A model generated the notes under the pieces. It saw only the letters and a program-made list of their open reading frames with translations, ran no database searches and was not told the DNA's origin. Made by a program: the position numbers and the translations under genes. Of a DNA stretch of 56,723 nucleotides, positions 24,928 to 34,150 are shown in pieces. Every line of letters begins with the position of its first letter. Position 1 is the first letter of the stretch. The stretch comes from Gammaproteobacteria bacterium (GTDB taxonomy: Bacteria > Pseudomonadota > Gammaproteobacteria > Pseudomonadales > Pseudohongiellaceae), in assembly GCA_018401885.1 (NCBI GenBank), contig JAGYKB010000016.1:1-56723 (forward strand), given 5' to 3'.

Positions 24928-25497
24928 CTAGGTGAAATTTTGACCCAAGTATTGCATGAGCTTGGTGCGCGTGCGCTTTATTGCGTCTGCGTCTGCGTCT
25001 GCCTTGCGCGCGGCGACGAAATGATTTCGCACCAGTTGACGGAGTTTCTGCCGCTCAAGGCGAGGATGCTGTTCGACGAGTTTTGTAATGACTTTTTCGA
25101 TGTCGCTTGCGTCTGCGGTGAGCTCCTCGCATGCCTGCGCAGTAGCGCTGAGCGCTTTTTGGGGAGTAGTGCCCGGTCGGGTTGTGGCGCGGGGATTCTC
25201 GAGGGCTTCCACCGCTGCTAGTAGTGTCTCGTAGTCTTGGTCACGCATTCGCTTGCCAATAAACTGGGCGTGACGTTTTAGAGCGCTGTTGCTATTCGGC
25301 AAGAGATTGTAGTCTTCGATAGCCTTCAGCAGGACCTCATTGAGATCGAGTGTAGCGAGCTGTTTGGGGCGAAGTGACGCGAGGCGGACACCTAGTTCTT
25401 GCAGCTTGATTGCGTCTCGCTTGAGTTGCGATTTGCTCGGGCCGTCGAAAAAGTCATCGGGGACTGATGGTCGTTTTTTGTCGGTTCGCATGCCCAA
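24928..25497 (-). CDS. darP: Dual-action ribosomal maturation protein DarP (YjgA)
   Basis: Small basic protein that associates with pre-50S ribosomal particles. The 189 residues show the family pattern: an early SKSQLKRDAIKLQELGVRLA block near residue 18, TLDLNEVLLKAIEDYN, KRHAQFIGKRMR near 86 and a C-terminal helical RQKLRQLVRNHF. A hexanucleotide repeat (GTCTGC three times on the plus strand, about 24985-25002) encodes the DADADA near the C-terminus. In many relatives the neighbour is pmbA/tldE, which is not here. Confidence 0.88.
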   Translation of the reverse strand: MGMRTDKKRPSVPDDFFDGPSKSQLKRDAIKLQELGVRLASLRPKQLATLDLNEVLLKAIEDYNLLPNSNSALKRHAQFIGKRMRDQDYETLLAAVEALENPRATTRPGTTPQKALSATAQACEELTADASDIEKVITKLVEQHPRLERQKLRQLVRNHFVAARKADADADAIKRTRTKLMQYLGQNFT

Positions 25498-25564
25498 TAC
25501 TCTGTTCGTTGTTGGCCTTAATCACCGATTAGGCACGAGGTTTAACTGTGTGGCGGGCGCTGAG

Positions 25565-26923
25565 TTAGAGGTAAAAAAGTTGCGCCAGCCCTAAGAAAGA
25601 CAAAAAGCCGACAGAGTCGGTCACTGTGGTCAATGCGACCGAGCCCGCGAGGGCAGGGTCTATGTTGATCCTGTTGAGCAATAGAGGTAAATAAGCGCCA
25701 GCAAGCGCAGCCGTGATTAAGTTAATCATCATGGCTGCGGCGATGATCATGCTCAGCGCAAAATCTTGATACCAAACTAAGGTGATCGTTCCTATGACCA
25801 GTGCCCAAGTCAGTCCGTTGAGCGCAGCGACACCCAACTCGCGTATCAATAGCCAACGGCTATTAGCCGGACCGATATGGCCAAGCGCAAGACCCCGCAC
25901 CACGAGCGTGAGAGTCTGTGACCCTGCTACACCGCCCATGTTGGCAACAATAGGCATCAGTATTGCTAAGGCAACGACTGCGTCTAGTGTGTCTTGGAAA
26001 AGGTAGATAACCATTGACGCGAAAACCGCGGTCATAAGATTTACGCCGAGCCATAGCGCGCGGCGTCGCGCAGTCTTCGCTACGGGTGCGAACGTATCAT
26101 CTTCTTCGTCGAGACCCGCCATGCTCATCAGCGAGTGCTCGGTCGAATCTCGGATGACGTCGACAACGTCATCAATTGTAATACGACCGAGAAGTTTACC
26201 TGTCTCGTCGACTACCGGCGCCGATACCCAATCGTGCTGTTCAAACAGTTGAGCGACCTTGCGCGCTTCCATTGAAACCGGAATGCCTTCCAGGTCTTCG
26301 AGCATTAGTTCGCTAATGGTCGTCTGTGGGTCAGAGACTAACAGAGTTAAAAGCGGCATTCTGCCTAGCAGCCTGTCGTCGCGAGTCACAACATAGATCG
26401 TGTCTGTCATCTCGGGTAATGACTCATGACGACGTAGATAGCGGAGCACGAGTTCGAGTGTGTGAGTGGGGCGAACAGTGATCGTGTCGGTATTCATCAA
26501 GCCGCCAGCGGTATCCTCATCGTAGGAGAGGATAGTCTCGACGCGATGTCGATCCTGTTCGTCCATTGCTTCGAGGACTTGGCTCGCTACTTGTTGAGGT
26601 AGCTGTTGCAAGATGTCGGCGAGGTCATCTGTTTCGAGACCGAATGTCAGTTCGGCTACTTGCTCGGCATTGAGCTCACTAAGAATCTGACCTTGAATGT
26701 CTTCGTTAAGATACTGGAGAACTTCGCCCTCGGAATCCTTATCGATAAGTTGCCAGAGAACACCGCGTGTTTTTGGCGGAGAGGATTCGAGGAGGTGAGC
26801 GATACCCGCAGTCGGCAGAGTCTTTATCATCTGCCGAACTTCGTAAAGCGACCCGCTGTCGATTGCCTGATGCAATTCCAGTGCGTGATCAGTCTGTGGA
26901 TTTAATTCTTGGGGGTTAGACAT
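25565..26923 (-). CDS. mgtE: Magnesium transporter/channel MgtE
   Basis: Mg2+-selective channel whose cytoplasmic domains close the pore when Mg2+ is plentiful. The roughly 452-residue protein has the N-terminal superhelical domain with repeated LSELNAEQVAELTFGLETDD-type helices, two CBS domains (about 140-260, with DTITVRPTHTLELVLRYLR and APVVDETGKLLGRITIDD), and a membrane domain of five segments including ILMPIVANMGGVAGSQTL. I chose the ATG at 26921-26923 (MSNPQEL) over an in-frame start nine codons upstream because the extension looks non-coding. Confidence 0.93.
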   Translation of the reverse strand: MSNPQELNPQTDHALELHQAIDSGSLYEVRQMIKTLPTAGIAHLLESSPPKTRGVLWQLIDKDSEGEVLQYLNEDIQGQILSELNAEQVAELTFGLETDDLADILQQLPQQVASQVLEAMDEQDRHRVETILSYDEDTAGGLMNTDTITVRPTHTLELVLRYLRRHESLPEMTDTIYVVTRDDRLLGRMPLLTLLVSDPQTTISELMLEDLEGIPVSMEARKVAQLFEQHDWVSAPVVDETGKLLGRITIDDVVDVIRDSTEHSLMSMAGLDEEDDTFAPVAKTARRRALWLGVNLMTAVFASMVIYLFQDTLDAVVALAILMPIVANMGGVAGSQTLTLVVRGLALGHIGPANSRWLLIRELGVAALNGLTWALVIGTITLVWYQDFALSMIIAAAMMINLITAALAGAYLPLLLNRINIDPALAGSVALTTVTDSVGFLSFLGLAQLFYL

Positions 26924-27014
26924 GCGGGCGGTCGTCCTCGATGACTGCACAAGCGTTGCCGTTTTGAATGCGGCGACCGTGTCTATTCTAACGCTAAACG
27001 CGCGGCTTTAGAAC

Positions 27015-27290
27015 TTAGCTTTCCCTGCTTTCGCCAAATCCGTCTTCGAACAAGGCGACGAGCGCTTCAATCGCGTCTGACTCGTCAGCGCCGTCTGCTT
27101 CGATCGTAACCTCTGTGCCCTGGGTTGCCGCGAGCATCATCAGGGAAAGTATGCTCTTACCGTCAACTGATTTCTCGCCTGCGCGAACCCGAACCTCGCT
27201 CGAGAAACCCGAGGCGAGCTCAACAACTTTGGCCGAAGAGCGGGCGTGGAGGCCGGCGCGGTTAACGAGTTTCGTCGCTTTTTTAATCAT
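27015..27290 (-). CDS. ptsH: Phosphocarrier protein HPr/NPr of the nitrogen PTS
   Basis: A 91-residue HPr-fold protein with the phospho-accepting His15 in NRAGLHARSSAK and the regulatory-site Ser46 in DGKSILSLMML. Placed 53 bases after rapZ and in the same cluster as ptsN and rpoN, it is the NPr type (ptsO) that passes phosphate to EIIA-Ntr in a regulatory chain rather than in sugar uptake. The first enzyme of the chain (ptsP) is not in this window. The retention of Ser46 does not imply HPr kinase, which I do not see here. Confidence 0.93.
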   Translation of the reverse strand: MIKKATKLVNRAGLHARSSAKVVELASGFSSEVRVRAGEKSVDGKSILSLMMLAATQGTEVTIEADGADESDAIEALVALFEDGFGESRES

Positions 27291-27343
27291 TCGTCTGATT
27301 TCGCTTTAATAGAATTCACGCTGATTTAAATTAAATGGGCAAT

Positions 27344-28198
27344 CTAGTCGAGTTCGCGATGCCGCACCTGAACGCTCGCAAAGGTTAGGCTAAATATTCT
27401 GCCCAGTTTTTCGGAGAGGTAAACTGAGCGGTGCTGGCCTCCCGTGCAACCAATTGCGACGGTCATATAGCTGCGATTATTGTGCTCGAAACTGGGTAGC
27501 CAAGTCTCCAAAAAGCGCTGAATATCGCTAAGCATCTTTTGAACTTCGTCTTGAGAATCTAGAAACTTTGTGACCTCGGGGCTCAGGCCAGTGAGCGAAC
27601 TTAAGCTCGAATCCCAATAAGGATTGGGTAGGCAACGGACATCGAATACGAGATCGGCATCAGTGGCGATTCCATTTTTAAAGCCAAATGACTGAAATTG
27701 CAGAGTCATGCTGCTGGCATCGCCATTATCGAGCCTGGTCTTAATAATATCGCGTAATTGGTGCAGGGACATTTCACTTGTATCGATTGTTAAATTTGCC
27801 AGAAGCGATAGTGGCTCAAGCAACTCCGACTCTCTTTCGATTGCCTCTCTTAGGCCAATTTCCTTGTCGCTAAGAGGGTGTTTGCGTCGACTCTCACTAA
27901 AGCGTCTCAGCAAGGTATGCGCGTTAGCATCGAGGAAAATGATATCAATTGAGAGAGGACCGTTTCCGAGCTGTTTAATGATTGTTGGGAATTGCTGAAG
28001 GTCCGAAGGGACATTGCGTGCATCGATACTGACGGCAGCCTGAGCAATGCCGAGCTGCTTGGCAGTCAGACGGTCTGCGAGAGAAGGTAGCAGACTAGCA
28101 GGGAGGTTATCGATGCAATAGTAACCGTTATCTTCGAGGATTCGTAGAACGGTACTTTTCCCAGATCCTGAGCGGCCACTGATTATCGTCAACTTCAT
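27344..28198 (-). CDS. rapZ: RNase adapter protein RapZ
   Basis: P-loop protein that in enterobacteria presents the GlmZ small RNA to RNase E and senses glucosamine-6-phosphate. The 284 residues show Walker A GRSGSGKST at about residues 8-16, CIDNLPASLLP near 33, VFDVRCLPNPYWD around 185, and the C-terminal GCTGGQHRSVYLSEKL with its conserved Cys/His. It lies between ptsN and ptsH, the usual place. Whether a GlmY/GlmZ system exists in this organism cannot be seen. Confidence 0.95.
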   Translation of the reverse strand: MKLTIISGRSGSGKSTVLRILEDNGYYCIDNLPASLLPSLADRLTAKQLGIAQAAVSIDARNVPSDLQQFPTIIKQLGNGPLSIDIIFLDANAHTLLRRFSESRRKHPLSDKEIGLREAIERESELLEPLSLLANLTIDTSEMSLHQLRDIIKTRLDNGDASSMTLQFQSFGFKNGIATDADLVFDVRCLPNPYWDSSLSSLTGLSPEVTKFLDSQDEVQKMLSDIQRFLETWLPSFEHNNRSYMTVAIGCTGGQHRSVYLSEKLGRIFSLTFASVQVRHRELD

Positions 28199-28306
28199 GG
28201 CGCGGGTTGCCTTTTAGGTTCGTCTTTCCGAAATATAGTTGTCTTTAACTCTACCGTGGCGAATGATGGAGCAAGCGACGCTTCGATCGCCGTTATGCAC
28301 GCCTTC

Positions 28307-28756
28307 TTATGTCATGATTGCGACATTATAAAGGTCTTCGTCGTCGTTCGTGTGGCGCAGAGTGAAGCATAAGTCTTCGTCGAGGAAGAGGCTCGCGATC
28401 TCACCTAGTGCCTTCACGTGCTCGGTATCACCTGCCTCGGGCACCACCAAAGCGAAAACAAGATCGATTGGTTTGCCGTCTATGGCATCGTAGTCGACCG
28501 GTTCGGCTAAAGAGACGAGTGCGCCAATCACTCTGTCGCACTGCGCTAGGCGGCAATGGGGAATGGCTATGCCATTACCTAACCCTGTTGAGCCGAGTTG
28601 TTCTCGGCTCATGAGTGCTTCGAATACATCGTCTTCATCTACCCCTTCGATCTGCTCAGCAATAAGGCTGCTCATGATACCGATCACGCGTTTTTTACTT
28701 ACTCCCTCAATTTTGCTTCGGCAAAGGCTGGGGCTAAGAATTTCCTCTAGATGCAT
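28307..28756 (-). CDS. ptsN: PTS IIA-like nitrogen regulatory protein
   Basis: EIIA-Ntr of 149 residues with the phospho-acceptor His67 in GNGIAIPHCRL, the end point of the NPr phosphorelay. It regulates, by protein contact, potassium transport and other functions in relatives. The ATG follows rpoN by a 99-base gap too short to hold hpf, which normally separates rpoN and ptsN. Confidence 0.94.
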   Translation of the reverse strand: MHLEEILSPSLCRSKIEGVSKKRVIGIMSSLIAEQIEGVDEDDVFEALMSREQLGSTGLGNGIAIPHCRLAQCDRVIGALVSLAEPVDYDAIDGKPIDLVFALVVPEAGDTEHVKALGEIASLFLDEDLCFTLRHTNDDEDLYNVAIMT

Positions 28757-28855
28757 CTGTTGACTACTCTCTTCGTCTCTTTACTCTATTTTCGTCTTTG
28801 TTTCAGCGAAAGGTATCGCATAAGGTCGGCGCTCAATCCACCCGCTGAACCAGTG

Positions 28856-30379
28856 CTAGTCTGCCGTCAATCGCTTGCGCTCGTTAGAAGGAGGAATATT
28901 GAGTCCCTCTCGGTATTTTGCGATTGTGCGTCGTGCCACATTGATTCCTTGCTCTTGCAACAGATCCGCTATTTTACTATCACTCAGAGGTTTTCGGGTA
29001 TTTTCTGCCGCAACAAGTTTGCGAATAATTGCGCGGATCGCTGTCGATGAGCATTCTCCTCCGCCAGCGGTAGATACGTGGCTCGAGAAGAAGTACTTGA
29101 GCTCAAAAATACCCCGCGGCGTATGCATATACTTTTGCGTGGTCACCCGAGAGATTGTTGATTCATGCATTTCCACTGCGTCAGCGATATCGTGGAGTAC
29201 AAGTGGCTTCATCGCTTCCTCTCCATGCTCCAAAAAGCCAATCTGGTGCTCTACGATCCGAGTCGCAACCTTCATAAGGGTGTCGTTGCGGCTTTGTAGG
29301 CTTTTTAGAAACCACCGTGCCTCTTGGAGATTGTCTTTGAGATAAGTGTTGTCGGCGCTCGAATTGCCCCGCTGAACAAGCGCCGCATAGTCCGCGTTGA
29401 TCCGCAGTTTCGGTGCAACATCGGGATTGAGTTCTACACGCCAAGATTGCGTTGCGAGATCTTTGCTCACTATTACGTCCGGCACAACGTAGGTGGTGGT
29501 TGACGGTGCGATATCAGCGCCTGGCTGCGGGTTGAGACCTTCGATCAAGCGGATAGCCGCACTTAGTTCAGCCTCTTTTAGCCTAGTTCTGCGCATCAGT
29601 TGAGCGTAGTCCCTCACCCCCAGTAAATCGATGTAGTCGCGAATGATAAGTTTCGCCCAAGCGAGTGCGGGGTCTGCTCTGTCGAGTAGGTTGAGCTGAA
29701 TGAGAAGGCATTCTGAAAGCGATCTATACCCAACGCCAACCGGATCAAAATGTTGAATTCTGTGGAGCACAGCGATGACTTCGTCTTCTTCGATTTCGTC
29801 TTCGGGGTCGAAGCCTTGGAGTAAGTCTTCGATATCAGAGCTGAGGCGACCATTAGGTGCGATCGAATCGATAATCGCCTCGGCGATCGCTTTGTCCCGA
29901 TCGGAGAGATGGCTTAAGTTAAGCTGCCAAAGGAGATGGTCCTGGAGCGTCTCTTCAGCCGAGCTTCGAGCTTCGATACTTTCACCTTCGCCTTCGAAGC
30001 CGCCGCTTCCGCTGCCCTGGTAGGTGTCTTCCCATTGCGAATCTGTGCTCAATTCGATTGGGATGTTTTCTCCCCAGTCGCCTTCTGTCTGATTTGTATC
30101 CTGCGCTTCTGCATCGGACTTCGATTGATGCTCAGCCTGATAATCCGACTCCCCCGGCTCACTTGAGCTGCCCTGATCTCCCTTGATGATCTCGGATTCG
30201 TTTGCATAGCCCTCTGCATCGTCGTGCTCGATTAACTCGAGCATCGGATTTGATTCGAGCGCTTGAGAGATTTCTTGTTGTAAATCGAGAGTCGATAGCT
30301 GAAGAAGCTTGATCGCCTGCTGTAACTGCGGCGTCATGCTGAGGGATTGGCCAAGCTTGAGCTGGAGCGATATTTTCAT
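28856..30379 (-). CDS. rpoN: RNA polymerase sigma-54 factor
   Basis: Alternative sigma factor that needs AAA+ activators such as CbrB. The 507-residue protein has the glutamine/leucine-rich region I ([20 protein letters not shown], residues about 9-28), a long acidic region II (about 50-150), the core-binding region III and the C-terminal RpoN box [12 protein letters not shown] that reads the -24 element. It heads the rpoN-ptsN-rapZ-ptsH cluster. The matching promoter is present in this window upstream of the crcZ-like RNA. The gap to lptB (30380-30594) shows no gene. Confidence 0.97.
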   Translation of the reverse strand: MKISLQLKLGQSLSMTPQLQQAIKLLQLSTLDLQQEISQALESNPMLELIEHDDAEGYANESEIIKGDQGSSSEPGESDYQAEHQSKSDAEAQDTNQTEGDWGENIPIELSTDSQWEDTYQGSGSGGFEGEGESIEARSSAEETLQDHLLWQLNLSHLSDRDKAIAEAIIDSIAPNGRLSSDIEDLLQGFDPEDEIEEDEVIAVLHRIQHFDPVGVGYRSLSECLLIQLNLLDRADPALAWAKLIIRDYIDLLGVRDYAQLMRRTRLKEAELSAAIRLIEGLNPQPGADIAPSTTTYVVPDVIVSKDLATQSWRVELNPDVAPKLRINADYAALVQRGNSSADNTYLKDNLQEARWFLKSLQSRNDTLMKVATRIVEHQIGFLEHGEEAMKPLVLHDIADAVEMHESTISRVTTQKYMHTPRGIFELKYFFSSHVSTAGGGECSSTAIRAIIRKLVAAENTRKPLSDSKIADLLQEQGINVARRTIAKYREGLNIPPSNERKRLTAD

Positions 30380-30594
30380 ACTACTGCTGTCGATATGGCG
30401 TAGAGTTGAATTCCGATCGGCTATTTGTGTTGATATGAGCCGAGGCAGCTTTTATTTATTACGCGCATCCTTGTTGCTCTGCGCATCAAGGCGAGATTCG
30501 CGTTTAAGGGTGACGAGTATAGCAAGATCTATGCCTCTTTCGCATAGTTTCGCGGGATGAAATTATCTGGCCTCGTCATGCATTTGCTGGCCAG

Positions 30595-31314
30595 CTAAAG
30601 TCTAAAGTTGTCGCCAAGATAAACTTCGCGAACAGTACTGTTCGAAAGAATAGCCTCAGAGTTGCCTTCGGCGATAATTCGGCCTTCGCTGACGATATAG
30701 GCCTTGGCGCAAATATCGAGTGTTTCTCTCACGTTATGATCGGTCAGTAGGATGCCGATTCCGCGTGCGCGGAGATGTTCGATAATCTGTTTGATGTCAT
30801 TAACCGAAATGGGATCGACGCCGGCGAAAGGTTCGTCTAAAAGGATATAGCAGGGGTCAGTGGCGAGAGTGCGAGCGATTTCAGTCCGCCTGCGTTCTCC
30901 GCCCGAGAGGCTGCGACCAAGGCTATGCCGGATATGCTGAATGTTAAACTCATCGAGAAGCGCATCGAGTTTTTGAGTGCGTGCATGTGTATCAAGATCA
31001 CTGCGGGTTTGGAGGATCGCTAAAATATTGTCTTCAACGCTCAGAGTTTGAAAAATTGATGAATCCTGTGGCAGGTAGGCAAGTCCGTGGTGAGCCCGTC
31101 GGTGGATAGGAAGGCTCGTGACATCGACGCTATCGATAGTGACATCGCCAGCATCGGCAGAAACTAAGCCTACAAGCATGTAGAAACAGGTCGTTTTGCC
31201 AGCGCCGTTTGGTCCGAGCAAACCTACAATTTCGCCTCGCTGTATTTCAAGAGAGACGTCCTTTACTACCTGGCGCTGCTTATAGGACTTAGCAAGGTGC
31301 TTGGCGAGGAGCAT
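30595..31314 (-). CDS. lptB: LPS export ABC transporter ATP-binding protein
   Basis: Cytoplasmic ATPase of LptB2FG, which extracts lipopolysaccharide from the inner membrane. From the ATG at 31312-31314 the protein has 239 residues, the family length; an in-frame start further upstream would lie inside lptA. Walker A is [12 protein letters not shown], the signature is [13 protein letters not shown], and Walker B is [14 protein letters not shown]. The start overlaps the lptA stop codon (TAATG), indicating coupled translation of lptC-lptA-lptB. Confidence 0.96.
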   Translation of the reverse strand: MLLAKHLAKSYKQRQVVKDVSLEIQRGEIVGLLGPNGAGKTTCFYMLVGLVSADAGDVTIDSVDVTSLPIHRRAHHGLAYLPQDSSIFQTLSVEDNILAILQTRSDLDTHARTQKLDALLDEFNIQHIRHSLGRSLSGGERRRTEIARTLATDPCYILLDEPFAGVDPISVNDIKQIIEHLRARGIGILLTDHNVRETLDICAKAYIVSEGRIIAEGNSEAILSNSTVREVYLGDNFRL

Positions 31315-31868
31315 TAGGGAGTATCCTGTGGCGGCGTGTTGCTGAGGCTGCCGTTGCATGGGCCTTTCGCTTCACGAATCAGGTCTAGGTCAACGAGATA
31401 AGTAATAGCGGCGCAATTCATTGTGGAGTCGGGCGAGGTTATCGCGGCGTCGCCAATAAGTTCAATAATACTTTCTGTGGTAGATTCATCCGTATAGAGG
31501 CGTAGCTCTCTGCTCGTTCCCGCAACGTCCTCGCCGTCGGTCGAGAGCTGTTGGCTATAGCCCACAGGCGAGCCGTAGACAGTAATTCGGCTGAGCTCAT
31601 TGCTGTCAACTGAGTATTCAAAAATTGCTCTGTCGCCAGTGATCCGCAGGCTTCCTTGAGTCACAATAACGGCTTCTTCAAGCGTCAACGTCCTAAGTCC
31701 ATTTTCGACCGTCATGGTTGAATTGCCGGCCGCCTCCCAAGTGACCTTCTCGTCTTTGTCTGTTGCTAGAGAGAGGGCGCTCGGGCTAATTAGTAATGCG
31801 GCGACGCCGAGTAACAACGAGACTAGCCCCAGTGCAGCATTGCTGGGTGTGTTAGCGAGTTGGCTCAT
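31314..31868 (-). CDS. lptA: LPS transport periplasmic protein LptA
   Basis: OstA-like beta-jellyroll protein forming the periplasmic bridge for lipopolysaccharide. The 184 residues begin with a signal peptide (hydrophobic [15 protein letters not shown], ending near SALSLA). The mature part carries alternating strands such as [21 protein letters not shown], the typical TQGxLxIxxD pattern. It overlaps lptC by 17 bases upstream and lptB by one base downstream. Sequence conservation in this family is low, so the call leans on the fold pattern and the lptC-A-B order. Confidence 0.9.
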   Translation of the reverse strand: MSQLANTPSNAALGLVSLLLGVAALLISPSALSLATDKDEKVTWEAAGNSTMTVENGLRTLTLEEAVIVTQGSLRITGDRAIFEYSVDSNELSRITVYGSPVGYSQQLSTDGEDVAGTSRELRLYTDESTTESIIELIGDAAITSPDSTMNCAAITYLVDLDLIREAKGPCNGSLSNTPPQDTP

Positions 31869-32490
31869 AGCTTCCTCTTATTTCTTTATTGAAGTACAAC
31901 GACTCGTTGGTTAAATCCGCCTCAAATCCCACGGCGGTTTGAGTAACCCCTTTCTCTACAATCCTAACGGCTTTGTCGCTTCGGAGTGTTTTGCTGTTTG
32001 GGATTAGACTAAATTCTGATGACTGCAATGACAGTGTCGAGGGGGTAGTGACCGCGGCATCAACGCGAGCATTGTCGAAAAAAGTGATTAGTTCGTCATC
32101 TTCTAGATCGCCAAGAATCTCTCGCCGACGCTCGAGTCTGCCGTAATCGGCACTGATGTGCCAGTTTGGCTTGCCCGCATCGAATAGAGTAATTTGAGGC
32201 TGGGTTAATAGGCTAGTGCTGTCTTCGAACTGTGTTTGGCGCTCGGCGCTAAGGGTATATTGCAAATTACCCGATGAGTCGTAGATCACCGTCTCAAGTC
32301 CTTGGGACTGCGCCTGAACGGGTCCTCGTGAATTAACATCGAGCATCTGAGCAGACTGCATGCCTTCGTCCATTGAGGTATTTTCCTCCGTTCCTGCAGA
32401 AAAATTATCGGCCCAATTAAGCGTAAAAAAGAGACCGACAGTAATCGATGATGGGATAAACAAGGCAAGGATGCGAGGACGGTTAGTCAT
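31852..32490 (-). CDS. lptC: LPS export protein LptC
   Basis: Single-span inner-membrane protein that passes lipopolysaccharide from LptB2FG to LptA. From the ATG at 32488-32490 it has 212 residues. A basic N-terminus (MTNRPRI) leads into a membrane anchor (LALFIPSSITVGLFFTL), and the periplasmic domain shows jellyroll strands (YTLSAERQTQFEDSTSLLTQ, WHISADYGRL). The start overlaps the kdsC stop (TAATG). The upstream in-frame extension falls inside kdsC and is rejected. Confidence 0.9.
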   Translation of the reverse strand: MTNRPRILALFIPSSITVGLFFTLNWADNFSAGTEENTSMDEGMQSAQMLDVNSRGPVQAQSQGLETVIYDSSGNLQYTLSAERQTQFEDSTSLLTQPQITLFDAGKPNWHISADYGRLERRREILGDLEDDELITFFDNARVDAAVTTPSTLSLQSSEFSLIPNSKTLRSDKAVRIVEKGVTQTAVGFEADLTNESLYFNKEIRGSYEPTR

Positions 32491-33026
32491 TAGTAAGAAA
32501 GTTTGTTCTGGCTTGCCAAAATAAAATCGACGATCTCGCGAACGGCTCCGTAGCCCCCCTGCGCATCGGTGATCATGTGAGCGGCATCGAGGGCGCAACG
32601 ATGGCCAGTAGGCACGCTCGCGGCTAAGCCTACCCGCATTAGCACAGGTACGTCAGGTGCATCGTCGCCAACATAGGCTATCGACTCGGTGGCTAACTTT
32701 TGCTCTGCGCAAATCTGGTCAAGCACGAGGGATTTGTCGCCAACCCCTTGGTGGACAATGTTGATGCCTAGGTCTTTGCAGCGTTTACTCACTAATGCCG
32801 ATTCTCTGCCAGTAATAATACCAACGCCAATGCCTGCCTCTAGGGCGAATCTGATTCCTTGGCCGTCAAGGGTATGGAAGGTTTTCATCTCTTCGCCGGA
32901 GTTTGAGAAATACAGCCGGCCGTCGGTCAAAACTCCATCGACATCGAGCAGGAGTAGCGACACCGCGCGCGCTCGCGTCTCAAGTTCTGCAATGCCGCCG
33001 GTGAGTCTGTTGTTATTTGCTTGCAT
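32490..33026 (-). CDS. kdsC: 3-deoxy-D-manno-octulosonate 8-phosphate phosphatase
   Basis: HAD-type phosphatase that removes phosphate from KDO-8-P, giving the KDO sugar of lipopolysaccharide. The 178-residue tetramer-type protein has the catalytic LLLLDVDGVLTDG near residues 25-37, the ITGRES motif and the YVGDDAPDVPVL motif near 137. It is coupled to lptC downstream and lies 41 bases after kdsD, linking KDO synthesis to lipopolysaccharide export. Confidence 0.95.
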   Translation of the reverse strand: MQANNNRLTGGIAELETRARAVSLLLLDVDGVLTDGRLYFSNSGEEMKTFHTLDGQGIRFALEAGIGVGIITGRESALVSKRCKDLGINIVHQGVGDKSLVLDQICAEQKLATESIAYVGDDAPDVPVLMRVGLAASVPTGHRCALDAAHMITDAQGGYGAVREIVDFILASQNKLSY

Positions 33027-33067
33027 TAATTATCCTCTGAGCCTATCTAGCATCGTCAATTTCATTG

Positions 33068-34057
33068 CTAGATGACATTGGCGCGCAAGAGGTCGTGCAT
33101 TTTTATAATCCCGCTCAGTTTGCCAGGGCTGTCTGAGACGATGAGGACGTAGACGCTTGCCTCCTGCATTTTGCGCGCTGCTTCCGCCGCTAGAGATGCT
33201 GAATCGATAGTGTGATAGCGCGCCGACATCACCTCGTCTACGCGCGTTCGGTGAATATCAACTCCTGAATCGAGCGCTCGTCTTAGGTCACCGTCACTAA
33301 AGACACCAACAATATCCCCTGCCTCGTCGGTGATAGTGGTAAGCCCGAATCCCTTGCCGCTCATCTCGATGAGCGCCGCACTCAGCGCCGTGCCTTGTTT
33401 CACTCGGGGGAGCTCCTCGCCATGGTGCATGACATCTCGAACGCGCACGAGTAGGCGTCTGCCCAAGTTGCCTCCCGGATGGGAGAAAGCAAAATCCTCG
33501 CGTGTGAACCCCCGCGCCTCAAGAAGCGCCATCGCTAGAGCATCACCTAAAACCAATGCTGCAGTCGTGCTCGACGTCGGCGCAAGCCCCAGAGGGCAGG
33601 CTTCTTCGGAGACCTCGCCGTCGAGATTCGCCTCTGCAGCGAGGGCGAGCTCCGAACGCGGATTGCCAGTTAGGCTGATTAACGGCACCGCTTTGCGTTT
33701 GAGTATGGGAAGGAGGCCGACGATTTCCTCAGTCGATCCCGAGTTAGACAGTGCTAAGACAACGTCGTTTGAGGCGATCATGCCGATGTCACCGTGACTC
33801 GCCTCGGCAGGGTGGACGAACATGGCGGTGGTGCCGGTGCTTGCCAGAGTCGCTGCTATCTTGCGGCCAATATGACCAGACTTACCCATCCCGATTACGA
33901 CGACGCGACCGCTCGACTTGAGGATTATTTCGCAGGCCCGTGCGAAGGACTCATCGATGCGATCCGAAAGCGAGGCGACTGCATCTAGTTCGATTTTCAA
34001 CGTTTTTCTCGCTGATGCAATCAGTACAGAACGAGAGGGAATTTGAGCGACGTCCAT
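33068..34057 (-). CDS. kdsD: Arabinose-5-phosphate isomerase
   Basis: Interconverts ribulose-5-phosphate and arabinose-5-phosphate, the first step towards KDO. The 329-residue protein has an N-terminal SIS domain (about 40-190, GRVVVIGMGKSGHIGRKIAA; HPAEASHGDIGMI) and two C-terminal CBS domains (about 205-329, VRDVMHHGEELPRV and VDEVMSARYHTIDSASL). It precedes kdsC. The caxA gene is upstream on the same strand. Confidence 0.95.
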   Translation of the reverse strand: MDVAQIPSRSVLIASARKTLKIELDAVASLSDRIDESFARACEIILKSSGRVVVIGMGKSGHIGRKIAATLASTGTTAMFVHPAEASHGDIGMIASNDVVLALSNSGSTEEIVGLLPILKRKAVPLISLTGNPRSELALAAEANLDGEVSEEACPLGLAPTSSTTAALVLGDALAMALLEARGFTREDFAFSHPGGNLGRRLLVRVRDVMHHGEELPRVKQGTALSAALIEMSGKGFGLTTITDEAGDIVGVFSDGDLRRALDSGVDIHRTRVDEVMSARYHTIDSASLAAEAARKMQEASVYVLIVSDSPGKLSGIIKMHDLLRANVI

Positions 34058-34150
34058 GACGAATAACCTTTGCTAGCTGTGCGAAGTTTACCCCGCGCGC
34101 AGCCATCTAGTCTGTTTGGTAATGCCTGAATAAGTCTAGGTTTTTAATGA

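Noticed and set aside
24982..25002. Short tandem hexamer repeat (GTCTGC)
   Set aside because: Only three units within darP, encoding Ala-Asp repeats; not a CRISPR or mobile element.
32491..32598. N-terminal extension of lptC into kdsC
   Set aside because: The extension is arginine/histidine-rich out-of-frame kdsC sequence; the ATG in the TAATG overlap gives a normal membrane anchor at the N-terminus.
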